The translations under genes and the position numbers were made by a program. Shown here in pieces: positions 23,590-35,741 of a stretch of DNA of 64,000 nucleotides (positions are counted from its first letter, which is position 1; each line of letters opens with the position of its first letter). Source of the stretch: Celoporthe dispersa (taxonomy: Eukaryota > Ascomycota > Sordariomycetes > Diaporthales > Cryphonectriaceae); the NCBI GenBank assembly GCA_016584495.1, contig WAID01000008.1, forward strand, positions 682,001 through 746,000, read 5' to 3'. Under the pieces are notes generated by a model, which saw only the letters and a program-made list of their open reading frames with translations, was not told the origin of the DNA and searched no databases.

Positions 23590-25522
23590 TTACCATATTT
23601 CCCAATTTACGTTAAACCATGTAGAAGGAGATAGCCTCGCCGATCTATATACTCTGAAGTCCATCAATTTCGCGAAATGCTTTCCGCGGTGTGTGTCTCC
23701 TGGCAGTTCTACCAGGATCGCACCCCATCCGTTGAAACACGGGTCCCGTCCCGGCAGCCGATGTCTAGTTAGAAGCACCGCATATTTGTGTCCTTGAACC
23801 CAACTCAGCGATTCAAGATACTCGCCCAACTCGACGCTCATCTCTTCGCCTGGTACAGAACGCCGATCGTTTGAAGACAGGCACTTCACCAGCACCCGCA
23901 ATTCCGGATCTGATCCGTCTGCATAGGACAGGTTTGTGGATGCGACAATGAATACATCGGGAGCCAAAATCGTTCCTTCATCTTCCAGTTGCCACGAATC
24001 CACCAATGGGATGCCCACACCACTTAACCCTGGCGCGGACTTTCGTGTTAAATATTCTCTGGTTTGCGGGTTGTCGATAGGTAGCATCGTGCTGACTGGG
24101 CAGACGGGATTGTCATTTTCGTCAAATATATCCCAATAAGCCGTTTCGTGGACATATTGAGAGCAAAAGAACAGCCCGCCTTCAATTTGCCGAATCTCTC
24201 GCAGAAACTCAATCGGGAAAGTGCCCAGGATCAAATCAGGGTCTTCAGCGCAATATTCAACGCAGCTGATCCACTGGGTAGCTCCTGTGACGGCAGAGAT
24301 TGCTTCAGCTCTCGAGGACGTGCATTGTCGTTCCTGAGACGTGATCAGCAGCCCGAGGCGAGAGCTAAAGGTAATGCCGAAGAACGAAGCTGTGGCGATA
24401 GTTGCCTCGAACACAGGCCTGGGAAGATCCAGCGTAACCAAATCTACCTGTTCGTCAAACTCGAGGTTGATGTCCTCTACGGCGAGGGAGAGGCTGGCAA
24501 CAAGGTCCACGGTGATTGGCAAGCTTCTAGGGCCGTGTAGTGTACACAGATCCCAACTGCCATTAACGAGTACCATGTCTGGCCGAAGAAAAAATTCTTG
24601 CAATGTCCAAAGTGAAGTGAACCAGCCGCAGGGTGCGTTCAGCCAGCTGACCGTCGTCGGCGCATACCGATCCGACTCATCGGGCCGAGGAAGGCTGAAG
24701 TCATGGCAGAGAAAGGTACTGGGCTTTTCCTGTGACATCTCAGCAGCTACCCCAGAGATCCGCTCGTTGAGGCCGGAAACAAGAAGCTCAGTCCGACCGC
24801 GACTCCCGGTAGAGTTTTTTAGATATTGTAGGGCGAGCCACTGAATGGCGCAGCGAAAACCTCTCCAATCCGGCACCTGATTCAACCATACAATGGCGCA
24901 ACGAGCTTTCCGAAAAATGGCCGCTTGCTTCTGAATTTCAAGCCCGGCTCGAGTAGCAAACTCCTCATTCGACCTGTCTTGAGGGATACAGAACAGATCG
25001 AACCATATATACGCGGTCCTCAACCAGCCATCTTCCCTTTCATATTTCATATTGACGGAGAAATTGATTCGGTAGACTTTCGACGTCGAAGCGAGAATTT
25101 CTGGGTACCTTCCAGGGTACACATCTATGAAGCCCATTCTGTATCATGACTTCGGAATTTTGTCCCTCTAACCGCCACCTACCCCAGGTGTGACTAATAG
25201 CGGTGTATTTTGGGAATGCAGACATGTCCTTTGTTCTTACTGTCTGCCTCTTCTGTACATCCCAGAGATAATAAGGCGCTCCATCGAAACTAGATCTTGA
25301 AATCCAGGGCGAGGAATCGATCAAGGAGGGGATTGGTTGTTGAAACAATCGACAACCTCTCGTCTCGGGCATTAGAACCGAATCTTCTGGCTCTCGGAAT
25401 GCGAGCCATGCCACTCTTTGATGAGCAGCAATCTCTCCAGAGCGGCGCCGAGAACTCGATATGGATTCTGCAACATCTTTCCCGAAATTTTGCAGGAATT
25501 CCTCTCCGAAATGTTGGAGCAA
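23590..25522 (-). CDS. HET-domain protein, paralogue of the 580-3258 gene, broken by a 7-bp duplication
   Basis: Shows YTAISHTWGRW, YIWFDLFCIPQ, QAAIFRKARCAIVWLNQ and SLWTLQEFFL in the order of the first HET gene, and shares AISAVTGATQW with its RAPAIMSALCITDW. The N-terminal and C-terminal halves are in different frames. They meet at a perfect tandem duplication TTCATAT-TTCATAT (25039-25052); with one copy removed the protein runs QFLRQYEREDGWLRTAYIWFD and is 641 aa, an exact multiple of three. The start at 25522 is the first Met of the first frame; related coding-like sequence continues upstream in other frames, so the true N-terminus may be lost. Confidence 0.8.
25039..25052. repeat. 7-bp tandem duplication (TTCATAT)2 disrupting HET gene 3
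   Basis: Two adjacent identical heptamers at exactly the frame break of the HET paralogue. Removing one copy restores the frame. Confidence 0.8.
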
Positions 25523-25618
25523 GTTGTAGTGGTAAATTCCGCACGACTTCTGATCGACATTGAGCTTGGAGAGAATGCGACGAATGCTTCCCAGTCTCTG
25601 GATTCCAAACTGTCACTA

Positions 25619-27399
25619 TCAGAACATCCAGAGTCCGAGTCCGAAAAAGTCTCCCCTATTCTCCGCCGTATCGAGAGCCAGACTAGCGAGGAGTGTCTCT
25701 ATTCCAGGCAAGACCTCACGTTTTGGGCTGACCGCATCGTCATCCAGGGGCTCTTGTATGTTCTGACCTCTTGCCAGTAAAGAGCGGAGAAAGCTTCTCA
25801 GGCGAACCGGCAACCGGTCGAGTAAAGATCAAGCCAGGTGCAGCCTTCCTGGACGAATGACAACTCCAGTGATGCCAAAAACAGACTTGAAATGACTACC
25901 CTCGTCTGTGATGTAGGAGAAGTGGCTCTTTTCCAGAGCGATAAGACTATTCCGTCTTCTTCACCCCAGTTCTTGTTGCCCAGCCCAGCGCTGTACGCTT
26001 GCTGAAACCGCTCTTTAGCCTCATGCCAAGTCTCGCCGTACTTCTGGTACACGAGACCAATAGAAATCGTGGTCCAGACAGTCCTCTCATCGCTCCCGCC
26101 AAATACCGAAACGCAGTTCTCGCTCACTCTCCAGAACATGGTCTGAGCATCAGCTTCGTATACACACTTGTAGAAGGTGGCCGCATGCTGTAGCAATGCC
26201 TCTAGTAATTGAACGCACTCAAAATTCTTCGAGCTCCACTCATAATTGTGAACAGCGTCATTGAAGACCGTCTCGGACTCGGCAAAGTCGAAGGCATGCT
26301 CTTCAATCGAGTCTAGTTTATCATATAGATCCAGGATCTCACCCCGGACTCTAATATGATGGACTGATAAGCCAAGAGGATCCTTCTAGCATTGTTCTAT
26401 CACCGCGAAGAGGACCTTTCTCCACGGCAGGATTCTTGGCCGCTACATGTACGCGAGCCATGTCCAGCCCATTCTCGAGTTCGGAGGGGGTAGCGTTCTT
26501 GTTAAACAACCTGAGAATGTGTTCAAATGTCATGCCATCATTGTCAACGTATGTCAGATCTTGATCATTCTCAATGGTCTGGGTGCGTCTGGAAGATCCA
26601 GTTTGACGTCGGCGATGGCAGTCCACGGGTGACTCCTCCAATCCACTTTTTGCGCGGGCTAGTAGGCCGCCGGCGTCCTCGCCCCGGTCCCAGCCATTGA
26701 GAAGCTCAACTACATAAAGCAGGTGCTCTTGTGTTCTTCGATGCACAAAGCCGAAGTGTTGTATGAATGTAGTCGGGAGAGCCTCAATAACCTCATCCGC
26801 CTTTTCCATTCGGATAGTTTGGGCCAACAATTCGGCTAGATCAAATGCTGCCTTACTTGTGTCTTCGTGGGTTGATCCTAGAACGCGAGAAAAGCCTTCC
26901 CAAGCTTCGCGCAGAAGTCTCTCTGCCACATTCTAGTCCTGTTGCTCGCAGTGAGCCTTCGCCGAGTGCCACAAAGCCAGGAGATCCGATCGCCTATGGC
27001 CTTTCCAACGGAGTCGAATAGGATGTTCCTATAATTCGTGGTCGAATTCCTCAAGGTCTGAATCTTCGCTGGTGGTTTGAGCACCGGAATGACCTGTCTC
27101 CTCAGCAATCAGTCGGATCTTATGATGTGGTGTAACTATGTGCAGCTTGCTGGGAAAGTAGATACTAGGACTTGTTGTAGCTGGTGAGTCTTGTCGCGGT
27201 GAGATAGCCACTTCTCGTGCCGGGACATGTCCATTGCCTGACCTGGTGTCGCAAGGGATTGCTCCTCAGGGCCCCATTCTAAGGCTTTCGGGATCTTGTA
27301 GCTGACGCCTCTAGGTGTAGGGCCATCTTCTAATCGCTGGTTAGCCTTTTTATGACTTGGGGGCTCTGCGCGATTAGGGCTTGCCCTCGAGATATCCAT
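25619..27399 (-). pseudogene. Decayed TPR-repeat gene (Clr5/kinesin-light-chain-like)
   Basis: Minus-strand segments in shifting frames read as helical repeats. Examples are VAERLLREAWEGFSRVLGST-HEDTSKAAFDLAELLAQ (26940-26800) and YGETWHEAKERFQQAYSAGLG (26030-25970), the pattern of fungal TPRs. A 5' part at 27399-27136 includes RHEKWLSHRD, reminiscent of the Clr5 N-terminal module, but this is weak. Stops (for example TAG at 26932-26934 between QD and NVAERLL) and frame changes break it at several points. Such proteins often accompany HET/NLR loci. It is tail-to-head with HET gene 3. Confidence 0.5.
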
Positions 27400-28252
27400 T
27401 TGGCCGTTGCCTTTTGGTTCGTGACATATGCCGAATCACGGTGCTCTCAGCCCTCTCTCGTATTCACTTTTGTCCCCCGTACACGAATATAGTATCTTTT
27501 CCTTTTTTATGTTTTCTTTTTGGAGCCTTTTCCGTCATGAAATATGCATATGTTGCTGGTGGGTTCTTTTGCCAATCCCAAAGCTTGACTTTGTCCTTGT
27601 AGGGCTTTTGTCTGTATGACATTAGCAGAAATTAGGAGAATTGACCCTGGATTTCTTACAAGGCGTTGAAACCATGGTTTTCCTTGATATATTAATGATC
27701 TCAGACAGATTCTTGTTCTCATCTAGATATATTCGCTTGACTTGGTCCTTGTGAACATCCTAATTCAAGGTGCCATACTTGCTTCTTGTCTTGATAACAC
27801 TGCTCGAATTGTTGGATGCAGAGGAGCCAAAGGCAGGCTCATCTCGACTGTGCGCTGCGGACGATGCAGTGGCAGCCATCATGCCATTCTGAAACGAAGG
27901 AGCTGCAGATGAAGACCCAGCATCATCCACAGGCTCCCGCATCACATTGGGTGACCTTCGTGGCACGAGGCCTAAAGACATACTTTGAGACTGCGACATC
28001 TGTTGATGCAACTCTCAGAAAGAGCTGAAGAGGACCCAAGGGGCACTCCGTTCAGTGTATGAATTGAAGGTGGGTAGCTTGTCAGCAGAGCTTGACTCTC
28101 TAGACATAATATGTGAGCCTTATATAGAGCGGACCACACGCTTGTGAGACATTCATGCTGCTAGTGCAATGCTTGTTACAAGTTATAATAAACAAGCTAA
28201 CTATTTCAAAATTGCTTTCGAAGCTTTGCCAAGCTTGTTTGACTTTCTTTAT
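27400..28252. other. Intergenic region
   Basis: A minus frame at 27760-28011 (Ser/Ala-rich, 83 aa) could be a fragment of a disordered protein, but nothing supports it as a gene. Confidence 0.35.
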
Positions 28253-29927
28253 CTAAGCATCTAATGCTTTAAGGTGAGCTGTATTCAGATCAACAATCGC
28301 AGTGTTGACGCCATGTAGAACATCCATTCGATATTGCGGGCCTTCAAATGTTTTGCGTTTCCCACCAACGAACCAAAGAAGAGTAATGAAGCAAAGAATT
28401 CCAACAACAGATACAGAAATATAGCTCATTCCAGAAGGCGAGGTTGGTAGCATAAGAGGAAAAGACAGTAATACAACATAAATCAGTGTCCATACCACTG
28501 AGAATAGGTTGATAAATATCCCAACAGTGTTACCGAGCTTGTAATGACGCTGAGGTAGAATGTTCCGACCCGAGAGAAGGAGGAGTGCTTGTGGAATCGA
28601 ATATGATAGAAAAGCGAAAGCGATTGCAGTAGATAAAATAGCGTTGAATCCAACAGTACTGCCAATATAAATCAAGCCGTAGATCATAGTAAAGATGGCT
28701 ACAGCGATATGAGCTTGGATCGGAATCTTATATTTCGGGCTGATGCGATCGAAATAAGTTGAGAATGGTAGACCATTGTCTCTCGAGAAAGCCCACAGGA
28801 GTCGTCCAGTAGTAAGTAGCATACCCGGGATAGTTGTGTAGAATGTAAAAGTCAGCCAAATCAGGAGAAATAATACTGCTCCATCAGACCTAACGGCCTG
28901 TTTGCCAATCTCATAAGTTGGAAATGAAGACCCTAGGACATTGTCCATTGATGAGATGCTGAATAAAGCCGCAAGAGTAAACGCGACGTTGGAAATGATA
29001 GCAATGCCAGTAGAGAGAACCATAGCTCGAGGAACATGTTTTCCAGGGTCGTGAATCTCCTCAGAGATGTGGGTTGCAGAATCGATGCAAGCATAACTAC
29101 TCTTTGGTCAATTTTGGGAACACTGAAAGAGATGAGCTTTTCAAAACTTACATTCCAAGGCCTTGGCCGATATCCAGCATGAAACTAACCCCATTGGGCC
29201 AACCAGACGTGTTACTCCACTGAGTAAAGACTGCTGCAGCAGAGGCTTTCGTTTTGCTCGCTGCCAGCAGGGTAATAACCCATGTGAGGAAAGCAAGCAT
29301 GGAGCTCCAGCATAGCAGAATCTCAACTTTGGAAATGACAGCATGGCCATAAATGACAATAGCAGTGCCAACAACGATCAAAGCCACGTATAGTAGCCAT
29401 ATCTGCCAGCGTTCGGGCGTATAGCTCGGGTTGTATACTTGTGCAACTTGCATAGTAAGCTGAGCCGGGTAGATGACTACAGCGCAACATCCGAATAACC
29501 AGGCACAGATGTTGATCCACGCGACGGTAAAAGCAGCACCTTTTCGGTATTTTTTCGCGAGCGACCATGAATGCGTAGCTGCGGCTGTATTAGTCTGATA
29601 TCCGAGTTAGATGGGAGACGGAATTAGCTCATACTGATACTGTCCGCCAGATGAAGGATATGCAGAGGCTAGCTCAGCAAGACCAATAGCAACGATCATA
29701 GAGGCCATGCCAGACACAATAGGAACCCAGATTGCTCCTACAGCCCCGGCAAACATGAAGTGAATTGGCAACAAGCTGGAGACTGCCACCCAGGCACTTG
29801 CAACAGCGATGGCAAAGGCGATCAGGGACCACCCAGTGAACTGCCGGGGCATGACAGCTTCATGCCCCTGGGCTTGCAGCTGAAGATCATCGAGATGCTC
29901 TAGCGTTTGGATTTTTTTGTCCGCCAT
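28253..29927 (-). CDS. APC-superfamily permease (GABA/choline/amino-acid type), one frameshift
   Basis: Plasma-membrane transporter of about 12 helices. Hallmarks are WVAVSSLLPIHFMFAGAVGAIW, ELASAYPSSGGQY in the early helices, HISEEIHDPGKHVPRAM (the conserved E-E-dipeptide loop) and RLLWAFSRDNGLPFS. Exons are 29927-29635, 29578-29152 and 29099-28253, with introns of 56 and 52 nt. The T6 run at 29550-29555 has one base too many; with five, the second exon reads YAFMVAREKYRKGAAF and the total is 521 aa, exactly in frame. Closest in look to Uga4/Hnm1-type permeases; substrate not predictable. Confidence 0.85.
29550..29555 (-). other. T6 (A6 sense) homopolymer frameshift in the permease
   Basis: Splice phases of both introns and the conserved YAFMVAREKYRK segment agree only if this run has five bases. 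Confidence 0.65.
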
Positions 29928-31416
29928 CGTGATATCAGCGCCTCTCCCTTTTCGATACTGGCAAGACTCGTTTGTCGGTAAATGAGTTTCGTTCTTGTTT
30001 TGTCTTAAGCAAGAGATGATGCAAATCGGTGGACTTCGGACCTTATGGAAACTACATCAGAAGTCGGAGCATCGCTTATTATATTATCCTGTCGACTTCC
30101 TTGTCGTGGCCAGCGATAGTCATGTTTCTACTGCGTTTTTTGGAAACAACAAAGGCAAATGTAAGCAGTGCTGATATCTTCGGATATCTAAGCATTGATA
30201 AGAAAGTCATTTCAAGATGCTTTCCCGCCGTACTGCTCTAAAGCCGAGCCAGTAATCTCGGTAACTGTCCAAGAAAGGAAATTAAGGATATCATGTATAG
30301 GCCTAAGTACTCACTATAGCGCACCAATCATGATCCCTCACTAGCAAAATCACTGATACTAGACTCGTTTCAGCGATAGCTTCACTCCACATGGACCACA
30401 TGTACATTGCCCGCCTTTTCTGCTAGATCAAAGTCCTTGATATTCTCATCTCCGGACTATGCAGCATATACGTAGTAGAGCACTCGTGAGCTGAAGAAGG
30501 CAAAGCACAAGCGGAAACAACCCGAGAGTTCTACGAAGCTGGGTTTCAAGCCCACCGTCTTGCAGGTGGATGAGAATCCATCCAAGTTGATCCCCAACTT
30601 CACCACCGCGCTTCTCACGCCCGAGAATTGTGACACCCTGGTGACGATCAACAAGTGGGACAAACCCTCACCTTACTTCTACTGTATAACGACGTCAAAT
30701 AGCTTCTAACTCTCTCACTGATACTAAGTTTATTTCTGTTGATTCTAAATTTGCTGCATGGAATAGTGCATTTGCTGAATTAGCTACATAGATAAGGCAG
30801 GCGAATAGACACAGTATATAGAGAGTCATGATTGTTGCTTGTACTATACTGTCCTACTTAGTGTTCATAGCTGTTCACTCCCGACATAGATACAGTAGAT
30901 GTTTGGATATGGGTTTCTGAGATCGAAAGTAATAGCAATCGGCTCCGCACGCACAAGCTCCACTCAATGGACGCTTTATCTTCTCCGCAGCGGTTAATGT
31001 TATGGCTCTGATTAACTGCTATCTATTTGCAGAAGTTCGTTTTGATGTTGCATCTAGGAATTTCCTTTTTCAGCCAGTTCCCGAGGGTCTATCTAGCTTT
31101 ACCTCAATAAAATCTGGACCTGGTAACCTAAGATAGCGCGATGTAGCCTACACCGTGACCAATCTTATCGTGGGGCGGAATTGGAAGCGGCCACGAGAGA
31201 ACTTCTAGATAAAGTCGTTGGGGTGGAAAATAAATGCGCGCCAATTAGCGTACTGAACATTACGTAAAATGACTTGACTAGAATGAAGTGCTTGGGTGCT
31301 ACTTATATAATTGGGGTTGGGTTCTATATCCCTTGGTTTTCACATCATCTACGCTGTATGCTTTACGAAGTGAGGCTGTGTGTAATCTTACACGTACCAC
31401 ACTCAAAGTGTTCGTC
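29928..31416. other. Intergenic region with one coding remnant
   Basis: Apart from the G+C-richer open stretch at 30486-30706 (listed separately) I see only A+T-rich DNA with no gene-like frames. Confidence 0.4.
30486..30706 (+). pseudogene. Unidentified coding remnant
   Basis: An open stretch without a start codon reads ELKKAKHKRKQPESS, then LGFKPTVLQVDENPSKLIPN and TTALLTPENCDTLVT, ending TAA. Its composition is protein-like and clearly more G+C-rich than the flanks. The two codons before it are TAG TAG. No family recognised; probably the tail of a lost gene. Confidence 0.35.
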
Positions 31417-33030
31417 ATGTCTCACACTATCAACAATCCCATCATATCTGGGTTTTCTCCCGATCCTTCAGTTTGCACGGTCGGTGACGAATACTTCGTC
31501 GTGGCTTCATCTTTTCATTTCTTCCCAGGAATCCCCATCTATGTGTCGAAAGACTTGACCACATGGTCGCATTTGGGTTCGTCTGCTCGACACACTCGAG
31601 AGGACTCGATCTAATTACCTTGCAGGCAATGCAATCAACAGACGCCAACAGCTTAATTTGGCACAGTCCGCTGCCACATTAGTGGTCAATAGAGACAACC
31701 ATACTATCGTCCCCACTGGCGGCCTATGGGCCCCGACTATACGGTATCACCATGGTGTCTTCTATATTACCTGTACCAATACCCGCTGGGTCAATGGGCA
31801 GGTCAAGTTCGACAACTTCCTCATTCACACTTCGGACATCTGGTCCAACTCGTGGAGCGATCCGATATTTTTTGACTTCCATGGTATCGACCCTAATCTC
31901 TTTTTCGACGACGACGGTCGAGCCTACATCCAAGGTTCCCGAGTCATTGACTATTCTATCCAACCGTCCACTACCATCGATCAATTTGAGATTGATATTG
32001 CCACCGGTGAGAAATTGTCGGAGCAAAGAACTCTCTGGGAGGGCTTTCTCCGTGTCGACATCGAAGGACCACGGATGTATAAGCGAGGTCAGTGGTACTA
32101 CTTGGTCGCTCCCGAAGGTGGAACATTTGAGCACCATCTCGTCTCGGCAGCAAGGTCAAAGAACTTGTGGGGGCCTTATAAGTCTTCTCCACTCAATCCT
32201 ATCATGCCAGCAGCTGCCCCCGATGCATACATACAACAGACCGGGCACCCTGACATCTTCCAGGACTGCCAAGGAGAGTGGTGGTCGGTTGTGCTTGGTG
32301 TCCGAAAAAGGAACGGTCGCTTTCCGATGGGACGGGAGTTGTGTTTAACCAAAGTGAGCTGGCCAAGTGATGATGAATGGCCGGTCCTTTCACCTGTCAC
32401 GTCAGACATTCGAGTTGCGAAGCTGAACGCCTCGCCCCCGAAGCTGAAGGGGACGGCAACTCCGAACGCCCACAGGGCGTTTCTGAAATTCGAAACGGAC
32501 CACCAGAGCAATATAAGAGCAGTGACGACGGGTCCAAGGTCACCCTGGTTGCTCATAATGCGGACCTTTCTGATTTGGCCGAGGCGCCATCATTCGTTGG
32601 GCTGCGACAACGGAATATGGCAGGCATAGCGGATGTGCGTCTGCACGTGGATGATCTGCTGAGGAGTAGTGATGTACGAGCCGGTCTGTCCCTGTACAAG
32701 GACGAAAATCGTCACATAGATATCCACTACCAGTCTCAGCGCCCTACTATCTGCTTTCGCATCCGGAACAAAGCTAAGAGCATTGACCAGTCGACTGATT
32801 ACGATATCACAGACGTGGTAGATATCGTACATTTTCGAATGCAGTATACAGAGGATTCATACGAATTCTTGTATACTTTGGGAGACGATACCAAGTGGGT
32901 TACCGCGGGCTTGGTTGACAGTCGAGACATCTCTGGCTTCGATTTCACGGGGCCCGTAATAGGAGTCTTCGCGACAAGTCCAGAACCGCGCATAGAAGTC
33001 ACATTCAGCAATTTTAGTATAGATAAGTAG
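31417..33030 (+). CDS. Glycoside hydrolase family 43 (xylosidase/arabinofuranosidase-type), with a frame break
   Basis: ATG 31417 starts MSHTINNPIISGFSPDPSV. The three GH43 catalytic acids are visible: the Asp of SPDPS (base), the Asp of HGIDPNLFF (pKa modulator) and the Glu of DIEGPRMY (acid). Intron 31577-31625 (49 nt) joins WSHLG to NAINRRQQLN. No secretion signal is seen, so it may act in the cytoplasm on short oligosaccharides. A C-terminal beta-sandwich (AHNADLSDLAEAPSFVGLRQR...) lies in another frame. The change falls between about 32490 and 32530, equivalent to one missing base, and I could not pin the exact site. The active-site domain is intact up to there. Confidence 0.8.
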
Positions 33031-33401
33031 CTTCAACAAAGGCAAGGTCAGGACTCTCACTGTTAGGTGGTCGCGTGGATTGATGACGGCAATGTTCTAT
33101 CTATCACAGCAATGCGCGCATTAGGCTGGTTTCTCGAAATGTTTGAGCTGGCACGCCAACTGCACCATATCTTTTTCTTTGTTGCAACAATAATATATGC
33201 TTTATTCTTTCTTCGCATATCTTAATCCCAAGCTTTTGATACTGCAATGCTTGTTATAGCAATACTTGTTACAAATGCTAAGATTTATAATTTATTATAT
33301 TCAACAAGTTTAAAAATTCTTCAAAATGCGCAAAACGATTCAAGCACGAATGAAGTAGCAGCCTTTGTTTAATGATTCAAATATATTGAAACAATACATT
33401 T
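33031..33401. other. Convergent 3' intergenic region
   Basis: A+T-rich sequence between the 3' ends of the GH43 gene and P450 gene 1. Bases 33245-33280 loosely resemble 28155-28190 (TGCAATGCTTGTTA). Nothing else seen. Confidence 0.4.
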
Positions 33402-35209
33402 TCAAAAATTGTAATGTTGCCGAGGCACAAGTCGTACTTGAAGATCACATTCATCGTCCTTATCAAACAAACCAATTGAAGGGTTTCCTTCGGACGCTTT
33501 TGGAAACGCTTGATTTTCTGGATATAAAACCAGATCAAATTCGTGTAGCACGATAGCGACAAAGGCTAGAGTTGTCTGCTTTGCTAAGTTGCGGCCTGGA
33601 CACATAGTCGCGCCCCCACCAAAAGGGCGGAGACTCGCGTTTCGCCGCAGAGCTAGATTCTTCAAGAACCTATTGGGGTCGAAACGAGCGGCATCCTCTC
33701 CGAACTCGGATGTGCTGAAGTGCAATTGCCGCTGCGGCACCATAAGGCGAGCGCCCTTGCCTGATGTTCTGCCTCCTAGCTCCATGTCGCAAGTTAAAAA
33801 ACGAACCGACGCAGCGAAGGCAGTTAGCCGAATAGTTTCGTCCCAGATGCTGTTCAATCGCGGGCAAGTCTCGGCGTCGGTAAGGGAGGCTACATTGAAG
33901 CCCTTTGTCACCATAGCTGCCATAGTCTCAGCTCTGAGAGCTTCAATCAGAGTTGGATCAAACAGAGGGTAGGACAGAATCCAAAACGGAGCTTTTCGAG
34001 TGTTTCCGTTTATGCTACATGCTATTAGTATATATCTTCCTTCTATATAAAAAGAAGAGACAATTGCTTACCTCCAGAATATCTGAAAGGAAAAGATAGC
34101 TCTGTCGGAAGACTTTATGCTTAGTCGGTCCATATCGTCTTCGACTTTTGATATAAACCAAGACATCTGAGTCCGCCGCTCTTTCGGAGTTGCAAAATAT
34201 ACTGCTATAGCAGTTTGCATAATCTCCTTAGCTTGTATCATTTTTCCGCACAAGAGATGCGGGTATTGATACATACATAGCTTGCCAGGACAAACTTTCA
34301 AACGCCATAAATGTTCGCGTCATGGCGGGCTCGATCTCCTGAAGCAACTCCCTAAAGTATACTTTGGTGCCCAAATTAATAAAGACGTCGGAAGTCCATA
34401 AGTATAATGAGACATGTATACCGCCCTGTTCAGCTGAAGGGGGTCGGTGTACCATCCTGCGCCGCGGCTGATGATGCTCTTAGGACTGACGTGACGCTTC
34501 AGTATACCCATCGCAAGATCTACTAGCCCTTGCAGCTTGGGTCCCGGTGAGAGTTGCTCCAACTGGTACTCTTTGCACAGACTTACCAGATGTTAGACTG
34601 TGCTTTGGTGCCATTGCTGCTCTTCTGGATCTGCTTCGTATGAAACGCCTTGCGAATACAGTCCTCAGTAACCCCAATCATACGCATCACCTCTACGGCA
34701 AAGATATTTTATATGATAACAAGCCATTATCAACCTTGTAAGTTGAGGTGACGTCTTCTGGTTTCGTGAGTATATACCACTTCTGCTCGGCCACTGTGAG
34801 GGCAGAGGGCTCCTTAGAGTCATGGAAATACAGTCTGCATGTGTCAAATCAGTGCTGCACACAACGCAAAGTAAGAAATCATCATCGCGCCGTTATCTTG
34901 CCTCCAATAGCAATCTGTTTGAATCCTGGAAGAAAGGTCTCAGATGACCTGCTTTGCATTAGGTCGCCATAGGAGAATCATGCCCATCTAGGAGTCTTTC
35001 AGCCACTCACCAATGACCGGAACCCAGTAGGGGTATTCCGGAGGATCACTCGGGTAAAGCCACGGAAGAAGTGTAAACCTGATGAGTCTCCACACAAAGA
35101 GTGAAAGAAGGGAGAATGCCAGCAGAGCAAGCCGAGTGTCATGAGTCACTGCGTCTATCGCGTTTCGCGTATGCGAAGAATTCATGGTCGTAAGACAGAA
35201 AGGATTCAA
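33402..35209 (-). pseudogene. Cytochrome P450 gene 1 (CYP7/prostacyclin-synthase-like fungal group), damaged
   Basis: The N-terminal anchor is LALLAFSLLSLFVWRLIRF followed by YPYWVPVIG at 35209-34990. The I-helix region is near 34100, the K-helix ExxR is in WDETIRLTAFAAS, then FDPNRFLK and the heme loop FGGGATMCPGRNLAK with the axial Cys intact. The middle is split: a tandem ATAC-ATAC at 34269-34276 shifts the frame (one copy removed gives MYQYPHLLCGKM), and a second shift lies near 34695 (SYKI to FAVEVMRMIG). Possible introns remain between 34900 and 34990 and near 34040. It is divergently transcribed from the FAD oxidoreductase, a pairing common in metabolic clusters. Confidence 0.75.
34269..34276. 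repeat. 4-bp tandem duplication (ATAC)2 in P450 gene 1
   Basis: Plus strand reads GATACATACATAG. One ATAC removed joins the two P450 frames. The inserted site can also be read as TACATA, a TA-NN-TA pattern. Confidence 0.6.
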
Positions 35210-35741
35210 GCACGCTGCGTTCCACCGTAGGTAAAACTAACTTGGATAAGAGTTGTAGCCTCCGAGTCTTTGGACCATTTCATTTGTGTTAGGCAACAGA
35301 ATGCGAGACAAACAGGGGATTAATACTTGTTCGTAGTATTTTGTGAAGTTTCCTAGATAGCCAATATGCTACATGTATGCTGCTCCCTGTAGCTGTAACG
35401 GTGGTGGAATCCGAAAAAAAATGCAGTGCAATCAAGGGCTTGTTTTACGCTGGTATGTCGGATTCTTCTGGTCCAACAGAACGTTATCCTGCCACTGAAC
35501 CAAAATGATAGGTCTACTGCACTGCACAGTACTGCAACCCAACTGTCTCACTGTCGTATTTGTTCACCAACTGCATTCCGCTGACGCTTCAGCCGCGCCG
35601 TTGGGGGCTAGCTGCTGATCGTTTCCTACCCCGGCATTGCATTCAAAGTGCTAGGGCAGTCAAACCAATTGAAAAGAAGCCCGGATCGCATGCATCACTC
35701 ATTTGTTCGTGCTAAGCCGTGTCCTAGCATATCGCATCACA
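35210..35741. promoter_or_regulatory. Divergent intergenic region between P450 1 and FAD oxidoreductase
   Basis: 532 bp between two divergent starts, so it must hold both promoters. No clear binding-site array or TATA box stands out. Confidence 0.4.
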
